A stretch of DNA of 64,000 bases, from positions 8,763,501-8,827,500 of the forward strand of contig CM068320.1 of assembly GCA_034766995.1 (NCBI GenBank), written 5' to 3'. The notes below the pieces were generated by a model. That model worked only from the letters and a program-made list of their open reading frames with translations, was not told where the DNA came from and did no database searches. This document shows, piece by piece, positions 34,624-46,614 of the stretch; the first letter of the stretch is position 1, and the number at the start of each line of letters is the position of its first letter. This DNA is from Acanthacorydalis orientalis (Eukaryota > Arthropoda > Insecta > Megaloptera > Corydalidae). The position numbers were made by a program, and so were the translations under genes.

Positions 34624-36074
34624 TTGACATTATCTCTAACACTGAAATATTCAAATAGCAACTTTATCAAAATAGGTTAAATTGTAATATCTCGAATTTT
34701 TGACCGTTATTCTGAATTGTCCAATCGTCGATGTGTCTCATTTTGTCGTTCACTTTTTCTGATAATATGTGAAGAGAGGTGGGGGGATGTTGAAGGAGAA
34801 CAAAAAGTAATCGATAATAAGAACTTTTAAGAAATAAAAAACTAAAAATACATTTTTACACTTTGGAAATTGAAGTCTTGGTCGTTTAAATTTTTTATTT
34901 ACTCTAATTCAGTGTTACCTCTGTAATCTCATTGGATTTCAGTGCTTGAAGTCATGGAAATACACAAAATCAACTGGCATGCATGGCGCATAATGATAAT
35001 ACAATTTATTTTATTATTTACATGAATTTAAACATTGTCATCAGGCGTAGGCTGTGATAAAATAAAAATTCTGATTTTATACAGATAGTGAAATGTTAAT
35101 TTCAAATCCAATAAATGATTCGTGATGAGTAATACAAGGATTCAAATAGTACTACGATAATTTGAAGCAACGGTGAGAACGTTCATTCGAATAAATAACA
35201 TTTAAATGCTAATAGTATCTAAAAATAAAAAAAATTTGAATTAATAATTGTTCGAATGAGAATTTGAAATTTTTCAACTTCCTATGTGTTACTATCGAAG
35301 ATAAATAAACTATCAGACAATAAAATAAATACAACAAGTTGTTTGACATTTATTTATGGATATAAATATTTTTTTTATTGTATCTAAAATTAAATTTGTA
35401 TTTGTATTTAAAAATAAATATAAAAATGTTTATGTAAAAAAATGTATTAAAGTACTTTTAAGGGACGATAATTGAACCTATTCTATATATAACAACAGAA
35501 AGGATTATAAAAAATGTTATTAAATACTAATCGAAATTTTAATTCATTCTTAGCTTAGTTTTCAGAATTTTAAAATAATTATTAATATAAAAGACTCAAA
35601 TATTGGAATATTCATTGTTTTTTACGAATAGTGTAATTCTTTTTTTTATCACCTGTTTCAACGTCTCTATTTTAGGGTAAATCTTGAACTTGTAAGAGTT
35701 CAAGATCTACTTGAAGATAACGAAAGTCTAAACCAGTTGTAAAAAAAACAAATTCACGCATAACCTATAGGTTTCGCACAAAAACATGGTTAATTTGTTC
35801 ATTGAACACAATAAAACATGGGAATGTTTTTTAAAATCTTTGAATTTAATTATTATTAATTGTATTGCTTGATCTAAGTCATGAAAAATCATTTGAGTCT
35901 TCTACGATTGATTTTGGTTCTTAAATCATTCTTTGGTAGCTTGTTATTATGTTATTTGTGGGTAGCTCAAGAATCGAAACTAATCTTCGCAGATAAAAAC
36001 TCAGTGGTTCACTAAAACTGAGATCATCATGATAATATATCAGTCGTATCTTAGTTATAAAAACAGGCAATTTA
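34624..36074. other. AT-rich intergenic sequence, no gene seen
   Basis: Contains a perfect 10-bp-arm hairpin at 35681-35706 (ATCTTGAACT / AGTTCAAGAT). The 83-codon minus ORF at 35921-36172 has no recognisable domain. Confidence 0.45.
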
Positions 36075-36475
36075 ACGCAGGATTTAGCCATGGGTAACAT
36101 GGGCCACTCTCCAGGGCGGAAAATTTCGATGGCGAAAAGTTTTGAAAAGCTGGAAATTTTATTTTCAATCATAATTTCGATTTAAAGATATTTCAAATGT
36201 GAAAAATTAAGTTTAAAAAAATTTTTAGTTGGAATTTTGTTTTTGAAATTTGTGTAACAGATCTTCATAATTTGCATTTTTTTAAATAAATTAAATAAAT
36301 TGAAAAATTTACAAATTTTTTTAGTTATCATTACATTTTTTTCCTGTTAAAATTTTCTCAAAATTATCAACAGTCACGGATCTATTTTACTTCATTTGGA
36401 CAAAATTGGAAGGGACGGCATTTGATTGATAGGTCAAGTGCGGCACCTAATGTAAATCCGCCCTTGTGTCCATGT
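36075..36475. mobile_element. Possible hAT-like MITE relic
   Basis: The left side has GCAGGATTTAGCCATGGG and the right side (complement) AGGGCGGATTTACATTAGG, both resembling the GGATTTA-containing ends common among hAT elements. AT-rich non-coding sequence lies between. No target duplication was identified. Tentative. Confidence 0.3.
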
Positions 36476-36839
36476 GAAGTAAGTTTGATTGAAAATCGAT
36501 TTTGAATGTTAAATTTTAAATGTTTTGCAGACTAGTTACTTTTTAAGATTACAAGAAAATTTATTTGCAGTTTAGGATTTGTTAAATAGGTCGTATAAAA
36601 CGTTTAGAGTATTCTGTATTATTCATTATTTATTCAAAAATGTAACTATCATTCAAAATTAGACGAATTTTTATTCGTCAAACGTTTATAATTTCGCGTT
36701 TTTTTTATTTCTAGACATTTTTGTTCTGTGTTGTTTCTTTATCGATTCTTCTATTATTTTTTCAAAGATAGAAGTTTTATTTTTATCTGTTTACAAGGTA
36801 TGTGAAGTTGATTTTATATGAGTTCATTATCATACAGGA

Positions 36840-37230
36840 CATTTTCAACGAGCACATTCGACCTTTATTATACGAATTACATCTAGTTGTTGCGGTTTTA
36901 TGCAACGCGGCAATGTTTGTTATCGACGACGTTAATTAAAATACAAAGCATTGACTGCACACACACACATATGTATATATATATATATATATATAATGTT
37001 AATGTATATTTGTTTTACATCGGCGGAAGCGAGGTGTACGAACAAGTCATACCAAACACCACACCCGGTCGGTTTACTCAAATCGACCGTGTTTCGAGAT
37101 AAATACCGTCGTAGCTTTTCTGTAATAGGTAGACCATAGATCGTGGTTTCTCTCTGCGTCGTGATACAAAGTATGTCCCGACGTTGCACTCGTACCAGAG
37201 TCACCATCCACTGTACCGGGCATGTGTTTA
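36840..37230. promoter_or_regulatory. GC-elevated non-coding island, candidate regulatory element
   Basis: Contains ATCGACGACGTTAATTAAAA, CGGCGGAAGCGAGGTG, the inverted pair CGGTCGGTTT / AAATCGACCG around 37068, and GTCCCGACGTTGCACTCG. A small CA/TA microsatellite (36958-36994) splits it. Short ORFs on both strands show no recognised domain. Confidence 0.3.
36958..36994. repeat. (CA)n(TA)n microsatellite
   Basis: Short CA run followed by a TA run. Confidence 0.9.
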
Positions 37231-37685
37231 TATATTATTGAAAATTCTTTACTGGAAAATGTGCTCGGCGTTAATGGATATCGAGGAAATTTATGTCTAC
37301 CTATTTATATACACTTTGAAATATCGCTTATTACTTTTTCTTGGACGACCGGTATAGTGGATTTCATTTAAATGACAATAAATAATCGCGAAGTAGAAAA
37401 AGAATAGGAGAAAATATTAGTTACAGTTGTACGAATATGTTTTCCTTTTGTACTTGAACGTTTTCTTTTTTTTTGTTTCGTTATAACGATTTTTTTCAGT
37501 TGAAAACTGAGTTTTTATCAAATTAAATTACATTTTATAATAGTGATAAGTTTCAGAAATGTTTTTTTTTCTATTCGGTTCATAAAGAAAAATCATGTAA
37601 TACTGGATATACTTTTATTTTATTTTTTTAATTACGATTCGTTAGGATTTGATTTTTTTATGAAGTGCATTTTATTGACATATAT
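37231..37685. other. AT-rich spacer, no gene seen
   Basis: No recognisable feature. Confidence 0.45.
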
Positions 37686-38055
37686 TAAGTTGGTATGAAA
37701 ATAATTTCAGTTTTTGTTTTCTGAATTCTAACTTTAATTTTTTTTGATGAAAGTGTCATTTCATCGTGTTCATGTTAATATCATTTTATAATGCATTTTT
37801 CTGTCTATATTTTGGTAACATCAGCTTTGGTTTTATTATTAATTTTGCTCCAAATTGGGTTATTGAATTAAAGATGGAAAAGAAGCAAATAAGAACATTT
37901 TTTGAATGAATTCAAAGGAAGTGATATAGTAGCAGAAACTATTCATAAACTAAACAATGCTTTTGGTATGGGTACTCTCAAGGAACATGCTGTGCAATTA
38001 TGATTTCAAAAATTTCGTGATGGGGATGAGATTCTTGAAGATGAAAAAGGTCTCA
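37686..38055 (+). mobile_element. Mariner-derived MITE, copy 4 (3'-truncated)
   Basis: The left terminus TAAGTTGGTATGAAAATAAT and the following 360 bp match the family, including the transposase start MEKKQIRTFF and the ETIHKLNNAFGMGT-like helix-turn-helix segment. Similarity ends near 38055 after a DEKG-like segment. The 3' half and right terminus are absent. Confidence 0.75.
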
Positions 38056-38587
38056 TTACTGAGTTTAATATTTGGATTTCTCATTCTTGAGACCACATTT
38101 GAATTCGTCTTTTATACTACCAATTCCAACTTTCGTCATCCTTAGAAAGATTCAAAACTGTTCTAGTTCAAAATATACTTAACGATGTCGAAAATCTAAG
38201 AAAATCATAGAAATGCCAATGCAAATGTATTTTCAAGATTTGAAACTGTATAATCGTCAGTATTCTTCCACATGTACTACTATCTAAACAGAGGTGTACT
38301 TTGCGTTGCGCATATGTGCATACTCGTATGTAAGCTAACTAAACTAGTTTATATCCGTTTCTTCGATTGTGTAAGTTTAATTTTTAATGTTACTTTTACT
38401 TTTAGACTGAATTATATTCCTTTGCAACATTCAATTTCGTGCCATTTCTCTTCACATTAAATAATAATGAAGCTCTTTTTAAAATTATAAACAATATGTT
38501 GTAGTGTTGATATAAAAAAAATGATATCTAATAACTTCTTTTTGTTTGTAGGTACAATAATAGTTTGCTTTATTATTTTTAATTTAA
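38056..38587. other. AT-rich spacer, no gene seen
   Basis: Short ORFs such as 38272-38460 show no recognisable domain. Confidence 0.4.

Positions 38588-38630
<43 letters not shown>
38588..38630. repeat. (TA)n microsatellite
   Basis: TA array. Confidence 0.95.
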
Positions 38631-38636
<6 letters not shown>

Positions 38637-38816
38637 TTATTTTGCTTTTTTTAACAAAACTGTTTCATTGGTAAGTGTAGGTAAATATATGTTATTTGCT
38701 TTTATTATTAAATGGTTTATTTTTTTATTGATTTTATTTTCAGTGGTTTTAGTATTAGACATTTGCTCATTTTTAGTATATATTTAATTTTCTCTTTCTG
38801 TAGGTTTTGTTTTTGT

Positions 38817-38856
38817 TAGGTTGGTAGAAAAATAATTGCGGTTTATAACATTCAAA

Positions 38857-38908
<52 letters not shown>

Positions 38909-39358
38909 AAGTGGTTTTAAATGATCTAGAACTGTTGGAAAGACTTACCAACTAACGCCTTCAGTTGGTCGTTATGAAATGAAAATGGATGCCCGCAACC
39001 TTTTTCATCTTCAAGGTTCTCGCCCCCAGCTCATTTTTGTAACCACCATTGCACCATACGTTGCTTAACACTATCCACACCAAAAGCATCGTTTAGTTTA
39101 CGAACATATTCTGTGCTTTACCATCCGTTTTGAACTCCAAAAAAATTTCTCTTATTTATTTTTTTCCATTTTTCATTCAGTAGCTCAATTTGAAGCAAAA
39201 TTAGTAATAAAACCAAAGCCGATGTTAACAAAATACAGACCGGAAAATTCACTTTAAAATGACATTAACATGAACACGATAAAATGACGTTTTCATTGAA
39301 AAAAATTAAGCTTAGAATTTAGGAAATAAAAACCGTAATTATTTTTTTTTGCCAAGTA
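38817..39358 (-). mobile_element. Mariner-derived MITE, copy 5, with an internal TA array
   Basis: In inverse orientation to the other copies. TTAGGTTGGTAGAAAAATAA forms the left edge, and AATTATTTTTTTTTGCCAAG the right. The interior is the same degraded transposase N-terminus. A 44-bp TA array (38861-38904) replaces a short segment just inside the 3' terminus, exactly where other copies have CATACAT/CATGTAC-like sequence. Confidence 0.8.
38861..38904. repeat. (TA)n microsatellite inside MITE copy 5
   Basis: A TA array bounded on both sides by MITE sequence. Confidence 0.95.
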
Positions 39359-39597
39359 AATAGTTCGATACTTCGACACAGTATTGGATGTACTTTGGAA
39401 TTACATTTGTAATTCTACTCCAGAGCAAATATTTTAGATAGTGAATCTTAGCATTAAATATCAAATACGGATCTAATTCTAATCGAATTCTTAATTGAAA
39501 GTACTTGTATTGCTCACATAAAACAAGAGTAAAAGTATACTGACGTTTCAAGTTAACTGTGTCATTTGTCACTTTTATTTAAATAATTTGGAGTATT

Positions 39598-39601
<4 letters not shown>

Positions 39602-39642
<41 letters not shown>
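39602..39642. repeat. (TA)n microsatellite
   Basis: TA array. Confidence 0.95.
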
Positions 39643-39646
<4 letters not shown>

Positions 39647-40189
39647 GTTTATTAAAAAAATACCAAAAGTATTACATAAATATAATTAAATTTTATAATA
39701 TTAGATAAAATTTTAACTAATGATATGATATTGAAGTTCCCATTATATTAGTTGCTGTATACGATCATCACAAGACCGGTTTAGATCTGAATTTCTTGTT
39801 TATGTATGGTTTTTTTTTTTTTTTTTGTAAGTAATCATTTTTGTAATAACTACTTATCCATCCCAAGATGGATGGATAAGTAGTTGGGTGGATATGTAAT
39901 CACATGATGTTATTTTTAAAATGGCTATATCTAAATAAGAGCTTTATAATGAAACTATCGGATCGAAGTCGACTTAGACTTTTAATGAAATACAATGCCC
40001 ATGATGAAATTTATAGAAGACATTGTTATATTATTAAAAAATAAATAAATAATTATAATTTATGACTCGAATATCTTCATCTTCTGTTACTATGCTGTAT
40101 TGCAGATTGTAATTTTAGTACTATTCTCCAAACTTGCTACTATGTTGTATGAAATTCGAGTAATTGTTCATCTATTATTGACATTTGAA
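39643..40189. other. AT-rich spacer with one perfect hairpin
   Basis: No gene seen. The hairpin at 39848-39885 is listed separately. A poly-T run lies just before it (about 39810-39826). Confidence 0.45.
39848..39885. repeat. Perfect inverted repeat (16-bp arms)
   Basis: Arms AACTACTTATCCATCC (39848-39863) and GGATGGATAAGTAGTT (39870-39885) are perfect complements around the 6-bp loop CAAGAT. A poly-T run lies about 20 bp upstream. It could be the core of a tiny palindromic MITE or chance; there is no evidence of transcription. Confidence 0.85.
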
Positions 40190-40620
40190 TATTATTTACA
40201 CTCGAATGCATAATTTGAAAATTTCCAAGTAACACGTATGTGTTCGACAACCGTTCTTGTAATCACTATAAATTATCATACACCGGACGGGTACGTGTAA
40301 AAGATATTCCCACGACGAGAGGTTAAAGATTAAAAATAACATCCGTATCGCGTACATACACACACATTCGCCAAGATACAATGTAAGTGGAAGCGCTGCA
40401 TCGACAGATGCAACAGTAAACTGCATAATGTGCACTATTCGTGTTCATTACAATGTGCAACAAAGTGGATAGACGCAATAAAATGGTGTAGTTGAGAGGA
40501 AGACGGGTATCGTGTTTCGCTAACGAATCACGATATTTGCGCATTGTTACGACAATTGCAGTCTTGTGGAGAAATGTGAGATGCGCGAATACTTACAAAC
40601 GGTGGTCTGCATGAGAAGAA
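40190..40620. promoter_or_regulatory. GC-elevated non-coding island, candidate regulatory element
   Basis: A block of balanced composition (ACCGGACGGGTACGTG, AGCGCTGCATCGACAGATGC, TGTGCACTATTCGTG) without recognised transposon ends or coding signature. Two overlapping minus ORFs here have no recognised domain. Confidence 0.2.
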
Positions 40621-40760
40621 TGCAGTAAGTTGGAGTTTCAGACGTGTTTAAAGACTTCAAAAGATGAACATATGAGTATGATAAGATGAAGTCTTTTCTA
40701 CGAATATAATCATTTACAGTTTGGTACTGGTATGGCAGTAGAAATCTGAGATGAATAACA

Positions 40761-41281
40761 TCAAGGACCTAATTTTTAATAAGTTATGAAATAAGTTAAA
40801 TGGATCAATGATTTATCAATGAGAGGGTAATTAACGGAAATAATATTTTTCATCTTATTCATTTGACACGTTATGAGCAATTATAAGCATGAGAATTCAT
40901 TTCAGAAAGTAAATAACTATTTTTATTTTGATTTTTTTATTATTCTTGATTTATATTATTTTTAGTTAAAATATGTTACAATGCTGTAAAATATACAAGC
41001 CAGTTTGCGTTTTTTTTCTTACTATGAAAAAAATTAAGCTGTTAAATAATCGATAAAGAAAAATGTAAGATTATTCCTTTTTTCATTTTGAAACTATATA
41101 TAAACTTTCAAATCTATTCTCTGTATTGTTTAAGAGATGTAATTTTAATTTTTAGTATTTTACAAGGTCATATTGTCGAATATTATAGTAAGGAAAATAT
41201 TAATTGTGTAATTTATAAACACAAGAAAGTTTGTCTAAATTTTCATTGTGATTATATCGTTCCAGAAAAATTAATTATATA
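40761..41281 (+). repeat. 521-bp tandem duplication, unit 1
   Basis: From TCAAGGACCTAATTTTTAAT to AAAAATTAATTATATA. Nearly the whole unit recurs immediately downstream (41282-41793) in the same orientation with scattered substitutions and small indels. No coding or transposon signature was recognised. Confidence 0.88.
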
Positions 41282-41793
41282 TCAAGGACTTAATTTTCAA
41301 TAAGTTGTGAAATAAGTTAAATGAATTAATGATTTATCTATGAGAGGGCAATTAAGGGAAATAATAATTTTCATCTTATTCATTTGACACGTTATGAACA
41401 ATTATAAGTATGAGAATTCATTTCAGAAAGTAAATAACTATTTTGATTTTGATTTTTTTTTATTATTCTTGATTCATATTATTTTTAATTAGAATATGTT
41501 ACAATGTTGTAAAATATGCAAGTCAGTAAGAATTTTTTTTCTTACTACGAAAAAAAAATTAAGCTGCTAAATAATAAAAAATTTAAGATTATTCCTTTTT
41601 TCATTTTGTAGCTATATACAAACTTTCAAATCTGTTCTCTGTATTTTTAGGAGATTTTTAATATTTTTAGTATTTTTACAAGATCATATTGTCGAATATT
41701 TATAGCAGGGAAAATGTGAATTGTGTAATTTATAAACACAAAGTTTGTCTAAATTGTCACTGTGATTATATCGTTCCAGAAAAATTAATTATA
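41282..41793 (+). repeat. 521-bp tandem duplication, unit 2
   Basis: Begins TCAAGGACTTAATTTTCAAT and ends at AAAAATTAATTATA. Matching internal blocks include CATCTTATTCATTTGACACG and GATTATATCGTTCCAGAAAA. It diverges from unit 1 after 41793. Confidence 0.88.
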
Positions 41794-42358
41794 ATTCATT
41801 GAAATTTATTTTGTTTCGTATTTGTAAATCGTCAACCTGTGAAAATGTGATGACATCAATAATAGTTGAAAATCAAATTATTACACTTTTGTATTTAAAT
41901 AAAATTATTTGGTTGTCTATAGGAACTTATAAACCATTCTATCTCTGTTACATACTTTTATGTGTTTTTACTTTTTTTAACAGTATTTAGTACTATTAAC
42001 TTGTAAACAATAACTGGATATTGTTATATTGATGTCATGCTTAACAATCTTAAAAAATATCTAGAAAATTAGGATTAGTGAGATTAAATATCTTTAATTT
42101 TCACAAATGCAATACAACTTTACGTTTTTTATTCGTATTTAAATATCATTTATTAATTTATAAAAATAACTATCACATAAATTTGAAAAAAATGTTTAGT
42201 CGAATTGAATCAGAGTATTTTCACATTTAAATATATTGTGATGGTTAATTTAATATTGGTAACAAATTTAACCAAAATCATTGTCTGAAAAAACATTTTT
42301 AATTTCGATTTTAGAACATACTATTATATATGTCACAACTTCTTTTACTATTTGCAAA

Positions 42359-42390
<32 letters not shown>

Positions 42391-44271
42391 TTAATACTTT
42401 TGTTCGGTATGTTTCTCCAGTATAATCTTAATGAAAGGTTACATATATGTCTAGTTCAGACTTCTTGTGGAACATTAACCGTTATGAACTATACTACTCA
42501 TATGTCTGTTAGTCACTTCAGGTTTTTCTTTAATGGAAATGTTATATACAAGACAATACAAATGAAAACTATTATCAACCTGAACTGTTTACTAATTATT
42601 GAAGTTCATTTACTTGTAGAATAAACCTTGAAATGTGTGCAGGAAAAAAAACATTATTTACCTACCGTAAAATCTGTACGAAAATAATAATATATAATTT
42701 ATTATTTTCAAATAGGATTTCACTCAATTGTATGTAACACATTAATTTTGATTTTGTATAGCGATGTGGACAGTATTTATTTGTATGTTCTTATTCAATG
42801 TACAGAAGTATTGAGATATATTTCTTTTTAAATTTAATAAAATATTACATGAAAATAAATTCCCGTAAACAATTTGTGTAGTGGTTTAAAATTAATTATT
42901 TATGTAGTGATATCAAATAAATCAGTGCAATATTTTCAATATGTTGAAATGACATCAATTAACATAAATGGAGTAGAATAAGCCGAAAATAATTTTATTT
43001 TTTACTCTTAAGAATATTCTTTTCTTTTTTTTAAAAAAAAAACAAATATAATTCATTATTCTTTGTAGATAGAATATTAATCCAATTGATTTTTATATCT
43101 AATTTAATCATTTTACTATATTTTAACCTTTTTGGAGGGAATTAGCAATGACAAAAAACTACGTGGAATTTATATAAATTTGATTGTTTCTTAATATATG
43201 ACACAAATGTTTATATTTTATAGCATAAAAATCATCTTTTGCTAGTAGATCCTTTACTTAAATGCTATTGTAATATTTATCATTCTCATTCTGTTAGGAA
43301 AATATTCACAAAAAAATGCAAACAAAAGTAAAAATATTTTTTTTAAATAGAGTATTTTTCTATCGTTGTATTCAATGTAAAAAAAATTGGTAAAACATTA
43401 AAATTCCAATTATACAGTGATGAAAAACTAATATTATTTGTCGTATTTTTGAAAAATAAGTCGAACTTTTCGCATCGAACTTCCACTTTTTAATTTTAGA
43501 TAAACGTGTATCCAAAATCACAACATTTATTATATAGAAATGAGGTATTATAATAAAAATAACACAAATGTACTCTTTCCTTCCATATGGCTTGTAAAAA
43601 GTTTTGAAATGAACTGACAGGTACAAGAAATGATTTAAAAAATCGTTTTACTTGCTTGTTTTTGATTACTATTTGTTTAAAGAAAATAAAAAAGAAACTA
43701 TTTTTTTCTTACATGCACTATTATCAATTGATAAGTTAAATGTATTTTAATTTTTCTCTCAGGAACAACATACTTCCCCTGACTTTTTAAATGTTACTGA
43801 TCTAGTGGACAAGTTTTATTACATGTTTTATATATTTTAATAAAACCTTTAATTATTACTATATAAACCAAAAAAACTCCTTTATTTTATTTCTTAATTG
43901 TATCAAAATAATGCATTTTTTAAATATAAAATTTTCTTAAATTTTAAAACTTCATATTCATTTTTTAATACTAATGCAAAACTCATTTGAATTTTCTTTC
44001 TTTCATTGAAATGTTCAGTTTAGAAAATAACATATTTGAACACATTTGAAAATATTTGTCTATCAGTCTATGTCAAAGTATTTTTTATCATTATATTGTT
44101 CTTTATAAAAAAAATACTCATAAGAGAGATGTTGGCATTAATACACTTTTATTATCGTATATGATATTTTTTGTTCTACAAACCACAAAAAAAAATTCTA
44201 ATCAAAGACGTTTAATAAATGATTATTAATTGTTGCTAATGTGCATTGTCATGCCGTCATTAATATAGTAA
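41794..44271. other. AT-rich intergenic sequence, no gene seen
   Basis: Short TA run at 42358-42380. ORFs such as 42352-42624 and 43372-43626 have no recognised domain. Confidence 0.5.
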
Positions 44272-44309
44272 AAATGTACAGAAAAACCTATAGATTTTTC
44301 TGTACATTT
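44272..44309. repeat. Perfect inverted repeat (15-bp arms)
   Basis: Arms AAATGTACAGAAAAA (44272-44286) and TTTTTCTGTACATTT (44295-44309) around the 8-bp loop CCTATAGA. Similar CAGAAAAACCTA / TAGGTTTTTCTGTA blocks recur at about 44372-44385, so the hairpin is part of a wider repetitive patch (44270-44420). Confidence 0.85.
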
Positions 44310-44564
44310 CTCTATAGACGACGGAATGGGAAGCGCATAAACAATCACAAATAGTCACTACAGACACATTCTGTAGGTTTTTCTGTATTGGTAAATTTAG
44401 CTATAGAAAAGTCTATAAAGTTTTTGTTCCTTAGTTCTTTGGAAAAGATGCCAAACAACAATTTTTATGAGGTGAAGGAATAATCTGTTTTGTTATATCA
44501 TTAAACAATATGACGTTTTCGTACAGAAGCACATGTAAAAAAAAACATTAAATTTAAATTATAA

Positions 44565-44660
44565 CTTCTCTTAAATGGGGGTTCACCCACTGCTCGCTGC
44601 GCTAACCAAGTCCTGGAGGGGGATTCGCTCTCACTCGCTAACGCTCGCCCCTCTCCAACA
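44565..44660. repeat. GC-rich patch with GCTCGCTGCGCTAAC core
   Basis: A GC-rich segment, GGGGGTTCACCCACTGCTC followed by GCTGCGCTAACC and CTCGCTAACGCTCGCCCC. Its complement shares TAGCGCAGCGAGC with the patch at 33008-33064. Likely an unidentified dispersed repeat. Confidence 0.35.
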
Positions 44661-45575
44661 AATAATAGAAGTTAACAAATTACACCCACAAATATTGCGC
44701 ATAAAATATCTTAAATTTTTATTGGAAAAGTATAAAAAATAACCTAACTAAATACAATGTTAAAATGCGTAACATTTTTTTTATTCTAAAGCATCACTGG
44801 CTACAATATTTTCAATAAATTTCGTATCAGTTTAAAACTGAAACTGTATACCCTCCTCCGATGTACACCGTGAAACAGAACACTGATCATGTACTGATAT
44901 CAACTAATCAGAACAGAGACCGCTATCTCCATCAGCCAATCAGAACACGAATAAAAATCATTTAACGACAAGATCAACAGGACTGATTTTTATTAACCCC
45001 TTGACTAGAGGACTATTGAATTATTGTTTAGTTTGTTATTTAATTATTATTTATTAATTTTGGTTATCACTATTGAATTATAATATTTAGCGATATATAA
45101 CTATTTTTTTCTTTGTTAAGCTCACACAAATATTTAGCTGAAAAATAAATAGTATTTTTTGATCATATCGAATTTTAATTAATTCGTATGTCAAGAGGTT
45201 TATAGAAAGATAGAGAATCGATTTTACATTTAAATTCAAAATGAAAACAAAAATAATCTTACAAATTTTCATCAACGTCTTAATTTTGTTTAGTTGAAAA
45301 CATATATATATATATATACATACACACTTTCCTATATAAATCTTCCTCCTTTAGATAACGATTCATTTCAATCCTTTAAAATCACAAGAAAACATCTATA
45401 GATTCGGTATTGAAATTTTTTTGTCGAAACTAATGAAACTTCTGTAATTAATAGAATTGACATCTTATTGATAACAAAATTTGTTAAACAAATAATGCTT
45501 ACATTATTGATTAAAAGTTTAGCGTACATAAAAGTTTATCGTATAATAATGCTTTTTACTGCAAAATCAGAAAAT

Positions 45576-45578
<3 letters not shown>
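44661..45578. other. AT-rich intergenic sequence, no gene seen
   Basis: Includes a short less AT-rich block (about 44840-45010) containing two similar CCAATCAGAACA / CTAATCAGAACA pieces, and a TA run at 45302-45328. No gene recognised. Confidence 0.4.
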
Positions 45579-45621
<43 letters not shown>

Positions 45622-45662
45622 TGTATGTATGTTTGTATGTATGTTTGTATGTAGGTATGTGT
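45579..45662. repeat. (TA)n(TGTA)n microsatellite
   Basis: TA array followed by TGTATGTT/TGTATGTA repeats. Confidence 0.95.
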
Positions 45663-45869
45663 GTCAATTACTAATATATTTGATTTATTTTTTACAGGTA
45701 AGTCTCATATAGACTATTCAAACCGCACAAAACTTCATATGTTGTATTTAAACTTCGATGTTTCGGTAAGTTAATTGATTTTTTTGTCTTTAATTGAACT
45801 CTTTCTTATCTTCTATTGTATAATTATTTGATATTATTCATATGCTTTTGTAAACTTACATGTCTGTTC

Positions 45870-45892
45870 ATCTATTTATCTATCTATCTATC

Positions 45893-45958
<66 letters not shown>
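45870..45958. repeat. (CTAT)n(TA)n microsatellite
   Basis: A short CTAT run leads into a TA array. Confidence 0.95.
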
Positions 45959-45959
<1 letters not shown>

Positions 45960-46019
45960 TGTACACATATGCATGTTATGAAATTGTATCATACATAAAT
46001 TTCTATTTGAGTTGTACAA

Positions 46020-46320
46020 TATAATAGTTAGATATGAGGATAATCGCGCAGTGCAGCTAATGCTATAGTAATTATATTAAATTGTTTACATTAAAACTTC
46101 TTGGTCCGTGTGCAACGCTTTGAATATTAATTTAATGCTACGTTCATATTTACACCGTATGTCGGCGCCGTATTTGAAAATACAGAGCGTAGTATCTTGT
46201 CAGTGTTTTCTATATTTGAACAATAGATTATATTATTCGTATGTATATGATATGGAAAAACACACAAGCAAATTATATGTTCGTTTCGAGGTTTTAGCAG
46301 TCAACTTTTAATTGTAATAC
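46020..46320. promoter_or_regulatory. Mildly GC-elevated non-coding block
   Basis: Contains ATCGCGCAGTGCAGC and CGTATGTCGGCGCCGTATTTG within AT-rich DNA. The 67-codon ORF at 46108-46311 lacks a recognised domain. Weak regulatory candidate. Confidence 0.15.
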
Positions 46321-46614
46321 GAAAATATTTTTTTTTAAATTTTCTTCTTATTAGAAAAGTGACGAATAGTATGAAAGTTTCGTTATGATGCATGTACATT
46401 TTGTTTGAAAAATGTAATACAAAAGTATAAGCTGAAAAAATGACGGAAACTTCGTAATTTTTGAAGGTTGCCATTTTTATATATAATGGTTTTGTTTTTA
46501 GTTATCCGAGTATTTATTTCTTTATGAAATAAAATTCTAAAATTATATTTTATTTTTACTTAATTATGCTCTGTCGGTGTAATACATGTTAATATCGAAA
46601 TATTAACTATTATA

